Shown one piece after another: positions 1 through 7,997 of a DNA stretch of 64,000 bases. Each line of letters opens with the position of its first letter. The first letter of the stretch is position 1. Where the stretch lies: positions 16,260-80,259 of the forward strand of contig CAYMIW010000010.1 in the NCBI GenBank assembly GCA_964390725.1, read 5' to 3'. Under the pieces are notes generated by a model, which was not told the DNA's origin, searched no databases, and saw only the letters and a program-made list of their open reading frames with translations. The DNA is from JAABTH01 sp964390725 (GTDB lineage Bacteria > Bacillota > Dethiobacteria > DTU022). The position numbers and the translations under genes are program-made.

Positions 1-213
1 ACTGGTCCATACTGACACCCTTTCAGCACAACCTAAATGTAACCTTTCCGATACAGAGCATATAAGCTGGTCTTATTATTCTTGATTATTTTGTAGTTTC
101 CCTTTTTTTCAGCCGTTAAAATCGGTTTCCGGACCCGGGTAGCTCTGTTTTTTTATTGTGGAATAAAAATTCATAATGAGAATAACAGAAAAAAATTTAT
201 GTAAAACATTAAA

Positions 214-248
214 AAATTATTGTTAAACAATAATTTTAGAGTTATAAT
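214..248 (+). promoter_or_regulatory. Promoter with palindromic operator for the DUF2975/XRE pair
   Basis: A perfect 11-bp inverted repeat with one central base (214-224 and 226-236) overlaps a TTGTTA -35 at 220-225. A TATAAT -10 lies 17 bases downstream at 243-248. The palindrome sits where a repressor would block polymerase, and the operon's own XRE protein is the obvious candidate. Upstream bases 1-213 show no gene that I can support. Confidence 0.6.
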
Positions 249-279
249 AATAACAACACAGAAAAAGGAGTGGTAATAA

Positions 280-864
280 ATGGTTAAATATACAGGAAAA
301 AAATCAGCAGCATCATTACTCACAACCCTGCTTAACCTGGCTTGGTATGCAGGTCTGGTTCTGGCCCTTTTTTTCATCGGGGTGCAGACATATTTTATCC
401 TGAGCGGCCCGCAGTTGTCGGGAGAATCGATGATGCTGCAGATAGAAACTACCGGGATGATTTTCAGGTTCACCGAAGGGTTTCAGTTTTCTGCTCAGGA
501 TTCCCTGTTAGTTTATCAGTTTTCCCTTGTCCTGCCCCTGATAGTTATTGGTCTTTTTATAATATTTCACCTGAGAAAAATTCTTGCTTCACTGGCCAAC
601 GAAGAACCGTTTACTGTTGAAAACAGCAGTAGGATTAAGTATATCGGCTGGAGCGTAATAATAATCACATTTATAAAAGCCGTCCTAAGTTTTCTTCTGG
701 GTATCTATTTTTCAAGAATGGTTGTTCTTCCCGGTTTGGAGATCAGCGCCAACATTCGCTTGATAGATTTCAGTGGGATACTGGCCGGCATACTAATTTT
801 AATCCTGGCAGAGGTATTTAAGCATGGCGCTCTTCTCCAGGAAGATCACAACTTAACAGTATGA
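280..864 (+). CDS. DUF2975-type four-helix membrane protein
   Basis: A 194-residue integral membrane protein with four predicted helices (about residues 17-40, 77-97, 120-145 and 160-182). The size, helix layout and direct coupling to a tiny XRE regulator match the DUF2975 family, whose biochemical role is unknown. An AAAGGAG site lies 10 bases before the ATG. The stop codon lies within the ribosome binding region of the next gene, so the two are one operon. Family assignment comes from overall pattern and gene context, not from a catalytic motif. Confidence 0.7.
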   Translation: MVKYTGKKSAASLLTTLLNLAWYAGLVLALFFIGVQTYFILSGPQLSGESMMLQIETTGMIFRFTEGFQFSAQDSLLVYQFSLVLPLIVIGLFIIFHLRKILASLANEEPFTVENSSRIKYIGWSVIIITFIKAVLSFLLGIYFSRMVVLPGLEISANIRLIDFSGILAGILILILAEVFKHGALLQEDHNLTV

Positions 865-878
865 GAGGGGAGCATAAT

Positions 879-1094
879 ATGGCGATTATAGTCAGGCTTG
901 ATCGTGTGATGGCTGATCGTAAAGTTTCATTAACCGATCTGGCCGATAAAGTTGGTATTACCATGGCCAACCTGTCACTTTTGAAAACTGGTAAAGTTAA
1001 AGCAGTCAGGTTTTCAACCCTGGAAGCGCTCTGCCGTGAACTGAATTGCCAACCCGGAGATATACTAGAATACAGGCAGGAGCGTATTAGTTAA
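879..1094 (+). CDS. Small XRE/YozG-type helix-turn-helix regulator
   Basis: A 71-residue protein that is essentially one Cro/CI-type helix-turn-helix domain: SLTDLADKVGITMANLS forms the first helices, followed by the recognition region and the C-terminal NCQPGDILEY signature of the YozG-like family. An in-frame ATG at 861 exists, but GAGGGGAG (864-871) stands at correct spacing before the ATG at 879, so 879 was chosen. Such proteins accompany DUF2975 membrane proteins and probably repress the shared promoter at 214-248; that link is inferred. Confidence 0.8.
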   Translation: MAIIVRLDRVMADRKVSLTDLADKVGITMANLSLLKTGKVKAVRFSTLEALCRELNCQPGDILEYRQERIS

Positions 1095-1111
1095 TATAAT
1101 CTTTTCAAGAT

Positions 1112-1154
1112 AATACTGGAGGAGATGGTTTAACAACCCATCTCCTTCAGTATT
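1112..1154. terminator. Long stem-loop between convergent genes
   Basis: A 17-base arm at 1112-1128 pairs with 1138-1154 apart from two wobble or mismatch positions. It lies between the XRE gene and the convergent gene ending at 1130, whose last codons it contains. It has no clean U-tract on either strand, so it may be an imperfect bidirectional terminator or an mRNA-stabilising hairpin. Confidence 0.4.
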
Positions 1155-1612
1155 CTTGCCAGGACAAAGAGTCTTTCACTAATCAGTTCATCATCCTTAC
1201 TTAAAGCTTCCTTGAACAGCTTAATGTCTTCATCAATCATTTCGTTACCGGTGCAGATTTCAAGACTCATGGCATCTCCCTGCAGGCCAATTCTTTCCAG
1301 TAAAGTTTTCTCCGGATCATAAAGCTTATCATAGCGGTAAGATTCACGAAAATGCTGCATAGCCCTGCAGACCATTATAGCCAGGTCAAGCACACGGTGC
1401 ATGGGCATCTCTTCCGACTGGCGGGACCACTTTTCACCAGTATGCCGCCATACTTTTGCCGAAACGTCTACCTTGCCGCGATCGTTCCACTGGGCCAGGC
1501 CCAGCGATAGACCCTTGGCATCAGACTCATACGCATAACGACCGTCTACGTTCTCATAGTTTTCTACCACTATAACCGGCTTATGCTTCAATGTGGTTGG
1601 AATTTTCATCAC
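1130..1612 (-). CDS. Conserved protein of unknown function (DUF6530-like)
   Basis: A soluble 160-residue protein with no signal peptide or membrane segment. Its sequence (for example DAKGLSLGLAQWN and KVWRHTGEKWSRQSEEMP) resembles a conserved Bacillota family that I recall as DUF6530; no activity is known to me. The start ATG has only a weak upstream AGGAG-like element (AAAGGAGC). It is transcribed alone from a consensus promoter overlapped by a multi-half-site operator, so expression appears tightly controlled. Function is not assigned. Confidence 0.7.
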   Translation of the reverse strand: MMKIPTTLKHKPVIVVENYENVDGRYAYESDAKGLSLGLAQWNDRGKVDVSAKVWRHTGEKWSRQSEEMPMHRVLDLAIMVCRAMQHFRESYRYDKLYDPEKTLLERIGLQGDAMSLEICTGNEMIDEDIKLFKEALSKDDELISERLFVLARILKEMGC

Positions 1613-1637
1613 TTAAATGCTCCTTTACATTACTGAA

Positions 1638-1684
1638 TTAGTAAATTACTAAGTTAGTATAATTCATAAAGTAACTCCTGTCAA
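1638..1684 (-). promoter_or_regulatory. Consensus promoter overlapped by tandem alternating half-sites
   Basis: On the minus strand TTGACA (1684-1679), a 17-base spacer and TATACT (1661-1656) form a strong sigma-A promoter. Overlapping and following the -10 are alternating half-sites: TTAGTAA/TTACTAA at 1638-1652 and a further TTAGTA at 1654-1659, which makes two overlapping palindromes. This layout suggests a dimeric winged-helix repressor (MarR or ArsR type) from elsewhere in the genome. Confidence 0.65.
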
Positions 1685-1691
1685 GATAGAT

Positions 1692-1726
1692 AAAAAAAGA
1701 GCCGGTCTGCTTACGACCATGGCTCT
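1692..1726 (-). terminator. Intrinsic terminator of mgtE
   Basis: Reading the minus strand, AGAGCC (1726-1721) pairs with GGCTCT (1704-1699), with inner GGTC/GACC pairing, followed by a run of T residues down to 1692. It lies 37 bases past the mgtE stop codon. Confidence 0.75.
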
Positions 1727-1763
1727 GTTCCCGATTCAGCATGTTTTGTATTATTATCTGTGT

Positions 1764-3095
1764 CTAGATATTCAGGTACCAGGTGGCGATGGAAAAATAA
1801 ATTATAACACCTACAATATCTGCTATTGAGGTTACCAGCGGCCCGCTTGCCGTGGCCGGGTCAATATTTACCTTACTGAAAATAAAAGGAAGGCACATGC
1901 CCATGGTACTGCCAACCAGGACAACTGCGATCATGGAAAGCGCTACAACAACAGCTACGTCAATCCCACCCCTGAAATAGCCCACTGCCAGAACGGCAAC
2001 TCCCAAAATAATGCCGAGCGGTAAAGCGGTTATCACTTCTTTTTTCAGCAGCTTGAACCAGTTTTCAATTTTTACTTCACCCAGGGCCATGGCCCTGATC
2101 ATCAACGTCGCAGCCTGTGCTCCCGCATTACCGGCACTGTCAATAAGAAGCGGCATAAAGAAAACCAGGGCGATTACAGCCTGAATAATCTCCTCAAAAT
2201 GGGCTATAGTTGCCCCTGAAAAAATATTAACAAATATTAACAGCAAGAGCCAGGGCAGTCTTCTTCTGATCAGAAAGAAAGGACTGGCATCCAGCACATT
2301 CATATCTATTTTACCAATGGTTGCCATTTTGTGGAAGTCTTCCGTGTTTTCTTCTTCAATAACATCAACAATGTCATCAACAGTGATTATGCCGACCAGG
2401 CGGTTCTCATTGTCAGTTATCGGCATGGCGATCAGGTCGTATTTTTTCATTAAGTCGGCCACGTCTTCTTTGTCGTCTAAGGTGTTGGCATGAATTATTT
2501 CTTCGCGCATAATCTCTTTGATTTTCTTTTCCGGTGGGGCAATAACCAGGTCTCTCAGTGATAAAACCCCTTCCAGGTGCCTGGCTGAATCGGTAACATA
2601 GCAGGTATAAATGGTTTCCTTGTCGAGGGCAATGCTTCTAACCTTTTCAAGAGCCTGCAGGGCGGTCATTTCTTTTTTGAGATCAACAAATTCGATGGTC
2701 ATCAGGCTGCCGGCTGAGTCTTCCGGGTAATTAAGGAACTGGTTGATCAGTTTTCGCTCCGTATCGGTGGAATTACGCAGAATGCGTTTCACCACGTTGG
2801 CAGGGATTTCCTCCAAAAAGTCAATCTTGTCATCAAAGTTGAGATCATTTAGGATATCCTGTAGTTCTTTTTCATTAACCAGGACATATAAATCAGACTG
2901 GCTTTCTGAGGAAATCTCTGCAAAAACATCGGCAGCAATCTCTTTCGGCAGAAGCCTAAAAACCAGCAGGGTGGTTTTGGGGTCAAGTTCATCAAGAAGT
3001 TCGGCGATATCGGCTATGTGGCCCTTGGCTAACTCTTTTTGCAGAGAGGTATAATTTTTCTTCTCCAGTAATTCATTAATTAATTCTTTATTCAT
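1764..3095 (-). CDS. mgtE: Magnesium transporter MgtE
   Basis: A 443-residue Mg2+ channel of the plasma membrane. Domains in order: N-terminal superhelical MgtE_N repeat region (about 20-125), a tandem CBS pair (about 130-255, including SAGSLMT and VGIITVDDIVDVIEEE) that senses cytosolic Mg2+, and a five-helix membrane domain (about 275-443) with the pore-type SAGNAGAQAATLMIRAMALGE stretch split over residues near 320-340. Length is normal for the family. AAGGAGG stands 8 bases before the ATG. The gene is monocistronic and is preceded by a structured leader, which suggests feedback control by Mg2+. Confidence 0.95.
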   Translation of the reverse strand: MNKELINELLEKKNYTSLQKELAKGHIADIAELLDELDPKTTLLVFRLLPKEIAADVFAEISSESQSDLYVLVNEKELQDILNDLNFDDKIDFLEEIPANVVKRILRNSTDTERKLINQFLNYPEDSAGSLMTIEFVDLKKEMTALQALEKVRSIALDKETIYTCYVTDSARHLEGVLSLRDLVIAPPEKKIKEIMREEIIHANTLDDKEDVADLMKKYDLIAMPITDNENRLVGIITVDDIVDVIEEENTEDFHKMATIGKIDMNVLDASPFFLIRRRLPWLLLLIFVNIFSGATIAHFEEIIQAVIALVFFMPLLIDSAGNAGAQAATLMIRAMALGEVKIENWFKLLKKEVITALPLGIILGVAVLAVGYFRGGIDVAVVVALSMIAVVLVGSTMGMCLPFIFSKVNIDPATASGPLVTSIADIVGVIIYFSIATWYLNI

Positions 3096-3146
3096 AATAA
3101 AGCCTCCTTAAACAGTATATCGGGAGGCCTTCCTGTAAGGAAACAG

Positions 3147-3169
3147 AAAGCCTCCCTGCAGGAGGCTTT
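3147..3169 (-). terminator. Attenuator hairpin in the mgtE leader
   Basis: On the minus strand AAAGCCTCC (3169-3161) pairs with GGAGGCTTT (3155-3147) around a TGCAG loop, followed by CTGTTTCC. It lies between the candidate aptamer and the mgtE ribosome binding site. The 5' arm GCCTCCT can instead pair with AGGAGGC in the aptamer (3214-3208), which is the expected arrangement of a terminator/antiterminator switch. Confidence 0.6.
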
Positions 3170-3183
3170 TACTTGATAACTAG

Positions 3184-3276
3184 ATCGAGCATATATGTAC
3201 TGAACGGGCCTCCTGAAAGGTTGAGATAAAAGTTGGTACTATGCGAAGGTCCGCTGTCCATATAATTCACCTCGAT
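3184..3276 (-). promoter_or_regulatory. Structured mgtE leader, M-box-like Mg2+ riboswitch candidate
   Basis: On the minus strand three nested helices can form: ATCGAG/CTCGAT (3276-3271 with 3189-3184), TATATG/CATATA (3264-3259 with 3197-3192), and CGGACCT with AGGAGGCCCG (3253-3247 with 3214-3205). The 5' strand carries GGTGA followed by TATATGGACA, which resembles the conserved 5' strand of the M-box (ykoK) riboswitch. The aptamer is much shorter than the usual M-box of roughly 170 nt, and I do not see its other conserved loops. Class assignment is therefore tentative; the regulatory role is supported by the attenuator downstream. Confidence 0.5.
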
Positions 3277-3436
3277 TATCCGGATATTTATTCTGCCGGT
3301 AATGGTTTATCCTAAACTCTTATTGCCTGATTTTACCTGAAACTACTTATTATATTAACCCTTCTCTTTTTTATATGTCAACAACATTTATAAATAAGGC
3401 CAGATTAACAGGCAATATTCAGCAGAAACCAGTATA

Positions 3437-3500
3437 TTGACAGGGAACGGGGATTTTTTTATAATTATAAATGAACAATTACTCATGTGTTCATATGAAC
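3437..3500 (+). promoter_or_regulatory. Perfect sigma-A promoter and ArsR/CadC-type operator
   Basis: TTGACA (3437-3442), 17 bases, then TATAAT (3460-3465) is an exact consensus promoter. Just downstream, GTTCATATGAAC (3489-3500) is a perfect 12-bp palindrome, and TGAACA at 3472-3477 provides a further half-site. TGAACA/TGTTCA-type palindromes are typical of ArsR/SmtB metal sensors, and the gene that follows encodes one, so metal-relieved autorepression is likely. Confidence 0.75.
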
Positions 3501-3517
3501 TTAAGGGGCAGAGATTG

Positions 3518-3883
3518 ATGAATGATCAGGACAATGAAAAGTTGCAGTGTGATTTTACCATTGTGCACCGGGATGTGGTAGAAAAGGTGCGTAGAGCTAT
3601 GCCGGGGGAAGAAAAACTTTATGATCTTGCGGAATTTTTTAAGGTATTTGGAGATTCGACCAGGATTAAAATTATTTGGGCCCTTGTAGAAGAAGAGATG
3701 TGTGTATGCGATATTGCTTTCCTTCTGAATATGACCCATTCGGCAATATCACATCAATTACGGGTTCTTAAACAGGCTCGCCTGGTGAAGCCTCGCCGGG
3801 AGGGGAAAAATATATTTTACTCACTGGACGATCAACATATTGGAGCAATATTTAAACAAGGCCTGGAGCATATTAATGAATAA
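3518..3883 (+). CDS. ArsR/SmtB-family metal-sensing repressor (CadC-like)
   Basis: A 121-residue winged-helix repressor. The motif EEEMCVCDIA supplies the CxC pair used for thiol metal binding in the CadC/ArsR family, and HSAISHQLRVLKQARLV is the recognition helix. Starts at 3437 and upstream were rejected: AAGGGG at 3503-3508 stands before the ATG at 3518, and 3437 lies on the -35 box. It overlaps the P-type ATPase gene by 8 bases. By family it should release DNA on binding Cd2+, Pb2+ or Zn2+; the exact metal cannot be read from the sequence. Confidence 0.88.
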   Translation: MNDQDNEKLQCDFTIVHRDVVEKVRRAMPGEEKLYDLAEFFKVFGDSTRIKIIWALVEEEMCVCDIAFLLNMTHSAISHQLRVLKQARLVKPRREGKNIFYSLDDQHIGAIFKQGLEHINE

Positions 3884-5822
3884 ACAAAAAAGACTAATAA
3901 ACAGCTCGGAATATGCAAATGAAACAGGAGCATGCAACTGCAGTAACGGTTGCAATTACCAGGATGCAGGAGTAGATGCTTCTTCGACTTTAAAGAGGAA
4001 AGCAGGCTTCTATATACTTGGCTTTCTTATATTTATAGCCGGCTTTTTTGTGCCTGAAAATATGATATTGAAATTGATATTTTTTGGGGCAGCTTACCTT
4101 ATCTTTGGTGCTTCGGTTTTATTAAGAGCTACCCTTAATATTGCAACAGGGAAAATATTTGATGAAAACTTTTTAATGTCAATCGCTACCCTCGGTGCTT
4201 TCGCGATAGGAGAATATCCTGAAGGCGTGGCCGTAATGGTTTTTTACCAGGTTGGAGAGCTGTTGCAGGATAAAGCAGTAGATCGCTCCAAGCGGCAGAT
4301 TAGCAGCTTGATTAATATTCGTCCTGATTATGCCAATTTACAAATAGATGGAAAAACTGAAAAAGTAAACCCCTCTAAAGTAAAAATGGGAGATCATATC
4401 ATGGTTCGTCCCGGTGAACGCATACCTCTTGATGGGATAGTTATCGAAGGAAGTTCATCGATTGACCTTTCAGCCCTTACGGGAGAATCGCTGCCCCGTG
4501 ATGTTGCAGTCGGCGACGAAGTACTTTCAGGTTCCGTGAACCAGGGCGGGTTGCTCTCAGTGAAAGTCAGCAGCGAATTCAACCGATCCACGGTCAGTCG
4601 TATTCTGTCCCTGGTTGAAAATGCCTCGGCACGCAAGGCTCGCACTGAGCAGTTTATAACTCGTTTTGCAGCCTATTATACTCCTGCAGTGGTTTTTGTT
4701 GCCCTGGCCATAGCCTTTTTGCCGCCCCTTTTACAAACCGGCCAGGAACTTTCAACCTGGGTGTACCGGGCCCTGGTATTTTTGGTTATATCCTGTCCCT
4801 GTGCCCTGGTTATTTCAATTCCGCTTGGTTTCTTCGGTGGCATCGGGGGTGCTTCCCGACGCGGTATCCTGGTTAAAGGAGGCAATTACCTGGAGGCTTT
4901 AAGCCGAATTGACACGGTAATATTTGATAAGACAGGTACCCTTACCCATGGTCATTATACTGTTGAAAAAGTTGAAAATACTGAAGGATTCAGCAGTGAT
5001 CAACTACTGCATTATGGGGCTGCTGCTGCTTTGCATTCAACTCATCCTGTTGCCCGTTCGGTTGGCCGGGCCTGGACAGAGCCGATTAATCAGGAAAAAT
5101 TGTATCAATACCAGGAAATCCCCGGCCGGGGGATCCGGGTTCAATACGATAAGTCACGGATATTAATGGGTAATCGTGAACTGCTTGCCGAAGAGGGGTT
5201 GGAAATAAAGCCTGACAAGGATCAAAGGGCAAGGGTTTACCTTGCTGTTGATGGGCGCTATGCCGGTAGTATTATTGTTTCTGATGAGCTTAAAGAGGAT
5301 GCTGCTCCCGCTGTTGACCAGTTGAGGAAACTTGGGGTGAACAGGGTTGTTATGCTGACCGGTGACAAAAAACCAGTTGCTGAAGATATCGGTCGCAGGC
5401 TGAACCTGGATCAGGTGTATGCCGAACTTTTACCTGATCAGAAGCTGGCAATAATCGAGAAGCTGGAAAAACTGAAGAATGGCAATGGCAAGAACGTTTT
5501 TGTCGGTGATGGTATTAACGATGCGCCTGCGTTGGCCCGGGCGGAAATTGGAGTTGCTATGGGCGGGGTAGCCTCCGATGCAGCCATTGAGGCGGCTGAT
5601 ATAGTCCTGATGACCGGACAGCCGTTAAAGCTGGTTGAAGCATTACAGATAGCCCGTAAAACAAAGAACATTGTAATGCAGAATATAGTTCTTGCTCTCG
5701 GGGTGAAAGCAGTAATTATGGCTCTCGGGCTTTTCGGTTTTGCTTCAATGTGGGGAGCAGTTTTTGCCGATGTTGGCGTAGCCCTACTGGCTACCTTGAA
5801 TGCAATCAGGGCAATGCACTAA
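3876..5822 (+). CDS. cadA: Cd2+/Zn2+/Pb2+-type P1B ATPase
   Basis: A 648-residue heavy-metal efflux ATPase of the plasma membrane. It has the TGES actuator motif (near 205), the transmembrane SCPCALV metal site, the DKTGT phosphorylation site, the STHPVA motif of the nucleotide domain and GDGINDAPA. The HMA domain usual at the N terminus is absent; instead there is a short Cys-rich tail with CNCSNGC. The first in-frame ATG (3840) lies inside the repressor gene, and GGAG precedes the ATG at 3876, which overlaps the repressor stop. Coupling to the CadC-like gene supports a role in Cd/Zn/Pb resistance. Confidence 0.92.
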   Translation: MNKQKRLINSSEYANETGACNCSNGCNYQDAGVDASSTLKRKAGFYILGFLIFIAGFFVPENMILKLIFFGAAYLIFGASVLLRATLNIATGKIFDENFLMSIATLGAFAIGEYPEGVAVMVFYQVGELLQDKAVDRSKRQISSLINIRPDYANLQIDGKTEKVNPSKVKMGDHIMVRPGERIPLDGIVIEGSSSIDLSALTGESLPRDVAVGDEVLSGSVNQGGLLSVKVSSEFNRSTVSRILSLVENASARKARTEQFITRFAAYYTPAVVFVALAIAFLPPLLQTGQELSTWVYRALVFLVISCPCALVISIPLGFFGGIGGASRRGILVKGGNYLEALSRIDTVIFDKTGTLTHGHYTVEKVENTEGFSSDQLLHYGAAAALHSTHPVARSVGRAWTEPINQEKLYQYQEIPGRGIRVQYDKSRILMGNRELLAEEGLEIKPDKDQRARVYLAVDGRYAGSIIVSDELKEDAAPAVDQLRKLGVNRVVMLTGDKKPVAEDIGRRLNLDQVYAELLPDQKLAIIEKLEKLKNGNGKNVFVGDGINDAPALARAEIGVAMGGVASDAAIEAADIVLMTGQPLKLVEALQIARKTKNIVMQNIVLALGVKAVIMALGLFGFASMWGAVFADVGVALLATLNAIRAMH

Positions 5823-5888
5823 AAGGGATAAAAATTAACCGCTAACAGGCTAACCCTGTTGATACTGCAGTTTTTTACATCTTTATTT

Positions 5889-6074
5889 TTATTTGCCTTC
5901 CCTGCCTGCGACGACAAACAGGATCAATCCCAGGCCGAGTGCAAACATTGTTAATGGGCAGGGCAGCCCCCAGGCGGGGTTGATTATATTAGGTATGCCG
6001 GCTATAGCCAGTATGCCATCCAGGATAAACAGTGCCCCGGCGATCACCAGGAGTAATTTTGAAAGAAAAAACAA
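5889..6074 (-). CDS. Small two-helix membrane protein
   Basis: A 61-residue hydrophobic protein with two predicted helices (about residues 4-27 and 39-56) separated by a Pro/Asn-rich loop containing PAWGLPCP. The start is TTG at 6074, preceded at 8 bases by AGGAGG (6088-6083), which is why I regard it as real and the opposite-strand frame over the same bases as a shadow. No family is recognised. It is convergent with the metal ATPase gene. Confidence 0.6.
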   Translation of the reverse strand: MFFLSKLLLVIAGALFILDGILAIAGIPNIINPAWGLPCPLTMFALGLGLILFVVAGREGK

Positions 6075-6377
6075 ATTACCAACCTCCTACAGTATTAATA
6101 TAAAAACCTGTTCATTTGATTTGTCCAGGTATCAATAATTTCTGCTGTATGTTAAGATTTTCTTGTACGAACGATTTCTGTTTTTAATTATGTTTTATTA
6201 TGATCAGGTTAATACGTATCTGTTTAAGTATAGCATAAAGCAAAGCTGATCCGGTATTATTTATACAGCAGGAACATTGACAAGGTTTTATCGCCACTTG
6301 AATTTTATTAAAGAAGGATATAAATCTGAAGTGTTGTAATCGGTTGAGCTGTTATTAAGTTTTGGTGGGGTGATTAT
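6075..6377. other. Intergenic region between divergent small genes
   Basis: The region is AT-rich and has no coding frame with a ribosome binding site. It holds the AGGAGG of the minus-strand gene (6083-6088). A TTGACA at 6277-6282 could be a -35 for the plus-strand gene at 6378, but no good -10 follows at 16-18 bases. Nothing else is evident. Confidence 0.4.
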
Positions 6378-6626
6378 ATGGGTGTAACCATTCTTATTGT
6401 TGTTGCAGTGACATTTGTTCTATATTACTTTTGGAAGCATAACCGCTGGGGTGTGGGCAAAAAATATGCTTTACGCCAGGATGCCCGTCGCCTTTTAAAT
6501 GTTGAACCTGAAGCTGCAGATCAGATAATCGACAGGCAAATGGAAGTTTTAAAGAAAAGCCACCCCGGTCGTACTGAAGAATGGTACCTGGAGAAAATCA
6601 TCTATGACCTGGAAAGGGATCGTTAG
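6378..6626 (+). CDS. Small single-pass membrane protein of unknown function
   Basis: An 82-residue protein with one N-terminal helix (about 3-18), then a basic, mostly helical cytoplasmic tail containing ARRLLNVEPEAADQIIDRQ and a conserved-looking HPGRTEEWYLEKIIYDLERD end. GGTGGGG precedes the ATG. The tail pattern resembles small proteins found beside Bacillota redox genes, but no family is recognised. It stands 86 bases upstream of the flavoprotein pair and could share their transcript. Confidence 0.65.
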   Translation: MGVTILIVVAVTFVLYYFWKHNRWGVGKKYALRQDARRLLNVEPEAADQIIDRQMEVLKKSHPGRTEEWYLEKIIYDLERDR

Positions 6627-6712
6627 CTTTCATTTTTCAGTAAACCATGCAGCTCAGGTTAGAACGGAGAGGATTAATAAAAACAAATGATTAAAGAACA
6701 GGGGGAGGTCCC

Positions 6713-7279
6713 GTGAAAGCGCTAATTATTTCTGATCTCGATTTTAAAACTGATCTTTTTAAGCAGTTGAACAGCCTGTTAACCGGATATTTGCTTGAGA
6801 AGGGTTCTTCAATAGAAAGAATTGAAATTGGCAGAAACGACCTGGCTTTTTGCAGGGGTTGTTTTGGTTGTTGGGTGCAAAAACCGGGTGAGTGTGTGGT
6901 TGATGATAAAATGACTGAGATTAACCGCAGTTACATGAGTGCTGATGTGGTGTTCTTCCTCTCCCCGGTAGTTTTCGGCCAGTTTAGCGCTAATATGAAA
7001 AATGCCCGTGACAGGTGGCTCCCCAACATGCTGCCTTTCTTTAAGGTCAGGCCGGACGGTTCAACAATACATCCACCGCGTTATGATGATTATCCAACTT
7101 TGCTGATCATCGGTTATGCTGATGAAATTACCGAAGAAGATCTGAAACTATTTATTGATATTACCAAAAAACACCTGCGGGAGATTGAGGCGTTTATTTT
7201 CCGGGATGAAAACGGGAAAGCAGATTTAATCAATGCACTGGATAAGATCAAACTGATGAAGGTGAGAGGGATAATATGA
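6713..7279 (+). CDS. Flavodoxin-fold NAD(P)H reductase with Cys motif
   Basis: A 188-residue protein of the NADPH-dependent FMN reductase / iron-sulfur flavoprotein group. After the first beta-alpha unit it carries CRGCFGCW and a further Cys (PGECVVDD), the Cys arrangement typical of this flavodoxin-like family, then FFLSPVVFGQFSANMK, the FMN-facing loop. GTG start at 6713 with GGGGGAGG 7 bases upstream. Its last codons overlap the next gene by 4 bases, so the two flavoproteins are translationally coupled. The electron acceptor is unknown. Confidence 0.75.
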   Translation: MKALIISDLDFKTDLFKQLNSLLTGYLLEKGSSIERIEIGRNDLAFCRGCFGCWVQKPGECVVDDKMTEINRSYMSADVVFFLSPVVFGQFSANMKNARDRWLPNMLPFFKVRPDGSTIHPPRYDDYPTLLIIGYADEITEEDLKLFIDITKKHLREIEAFIFRDENGKADLINALDKIKLMKVRGII

Positions 7280-7983
7280 GTGGAGATAAAAATAATATTG
7301 TTATGATCAGTGCCAGCCCCAAGGCAGGAACAGAATCTGCTTCAGCTTTTCTGGCTGACCTGCAGGCAAGATTTTTTCGGGATATGGGTTTTTCTACTTT
7401 AAGACTTGATGTGCGCAAAAGTTTAATCAGGGGTAATGTGGAAAATGATTATGCCCTAATGCTGGAAGCAGATGCAATAATAATTACGTTTCCCCTGTAC
7501 ATATACTGCCTGCCGGGGATGCTGATGCGTTTTCTCCAGGATTACCTTGATTTTTGCCGGGTGAAAGGTCGAAATAACTCCGGAACCAGGATTTATGCTG
7601 TGGTAAACTGTGGTTTTCCTGAAGCTTGGATCAATAATGAAGCAGTAGGTGTAATAAGCAGTTTCAGCCGCAGCATTGGTGCCATGTTTCGGTTTGGTCT
7701 TCTCATCGGCGGCGGCGGAATGCTGGTCGGTACCTGTGATGCTCCCTTTATGAGAAAAACAATGGGCCGGATAAGCGGAGCTTTTATTAAAATGGGAGAA
7801 GATATAAAAATTAAAGGATCAGAAAAGATTGATAATATTCTCGTTGAAGCCAGCATACCTCACCGGTTGTACCATTTCATGGGCAATAAGGGTTGGGTTA
7901 TTTCGGCTAAAAGTAACAACCTGAAAAAGAAAGATTTATACAGGAAGCCTTACCAACCCGAAACCTCCGGAGAAAGCGGCTAA
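7276..7983 (+). CDS. Flavodoxin-like NAD(P)H-dependent oxidoreductase
   Basis: A 235-residue flavodoxin-fold protein. The N-terminal beta strand and phosphate loop read MISASPKAGTES, and FPLYIYCLPGMLMRFLQDYL is the FMN-binding loop region common to NAD(P)H oxidoreductases. It has no Cys cluster, unlike its coupled partner upstream. The start ATG overlaps the partner's stop. The pair may form a heteromeric flavoprotein that reduces quinones or other small electrophiles; the substrate is not visible. Confidence 0.75.
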   Translation: MSGDKNNIVMISASPKAGTESASAFLADLQARFFRDMGFSTLRLDVRKSLIRGNVENDYALMLEADAIIITFPLYIYCLPGMLMRFLQDYLDFCRVKGRNNSGTRIYAVVNCGFPEAWINNEAVGVISSFSRSIGAMFRFGLLIGGGGMLVGTCDAPFMRKTMGRISGAFIKMGEDIKIKGSEKIDNILVEASIPHRLYHFMGNKGWVISAKSNNLKKKDLYRKPYQPETSGESG

Positions 7984-7997
7984 GAGCAGGTTTCTTC

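Noticed and set aside
5893..6138. 81-residue plus-strand frame opposite the small membrane protein
   Set aside because: The minus-strand frame has AGGAGG at correct spacing and a membrane-protein composition; the plus-strand one has neither.
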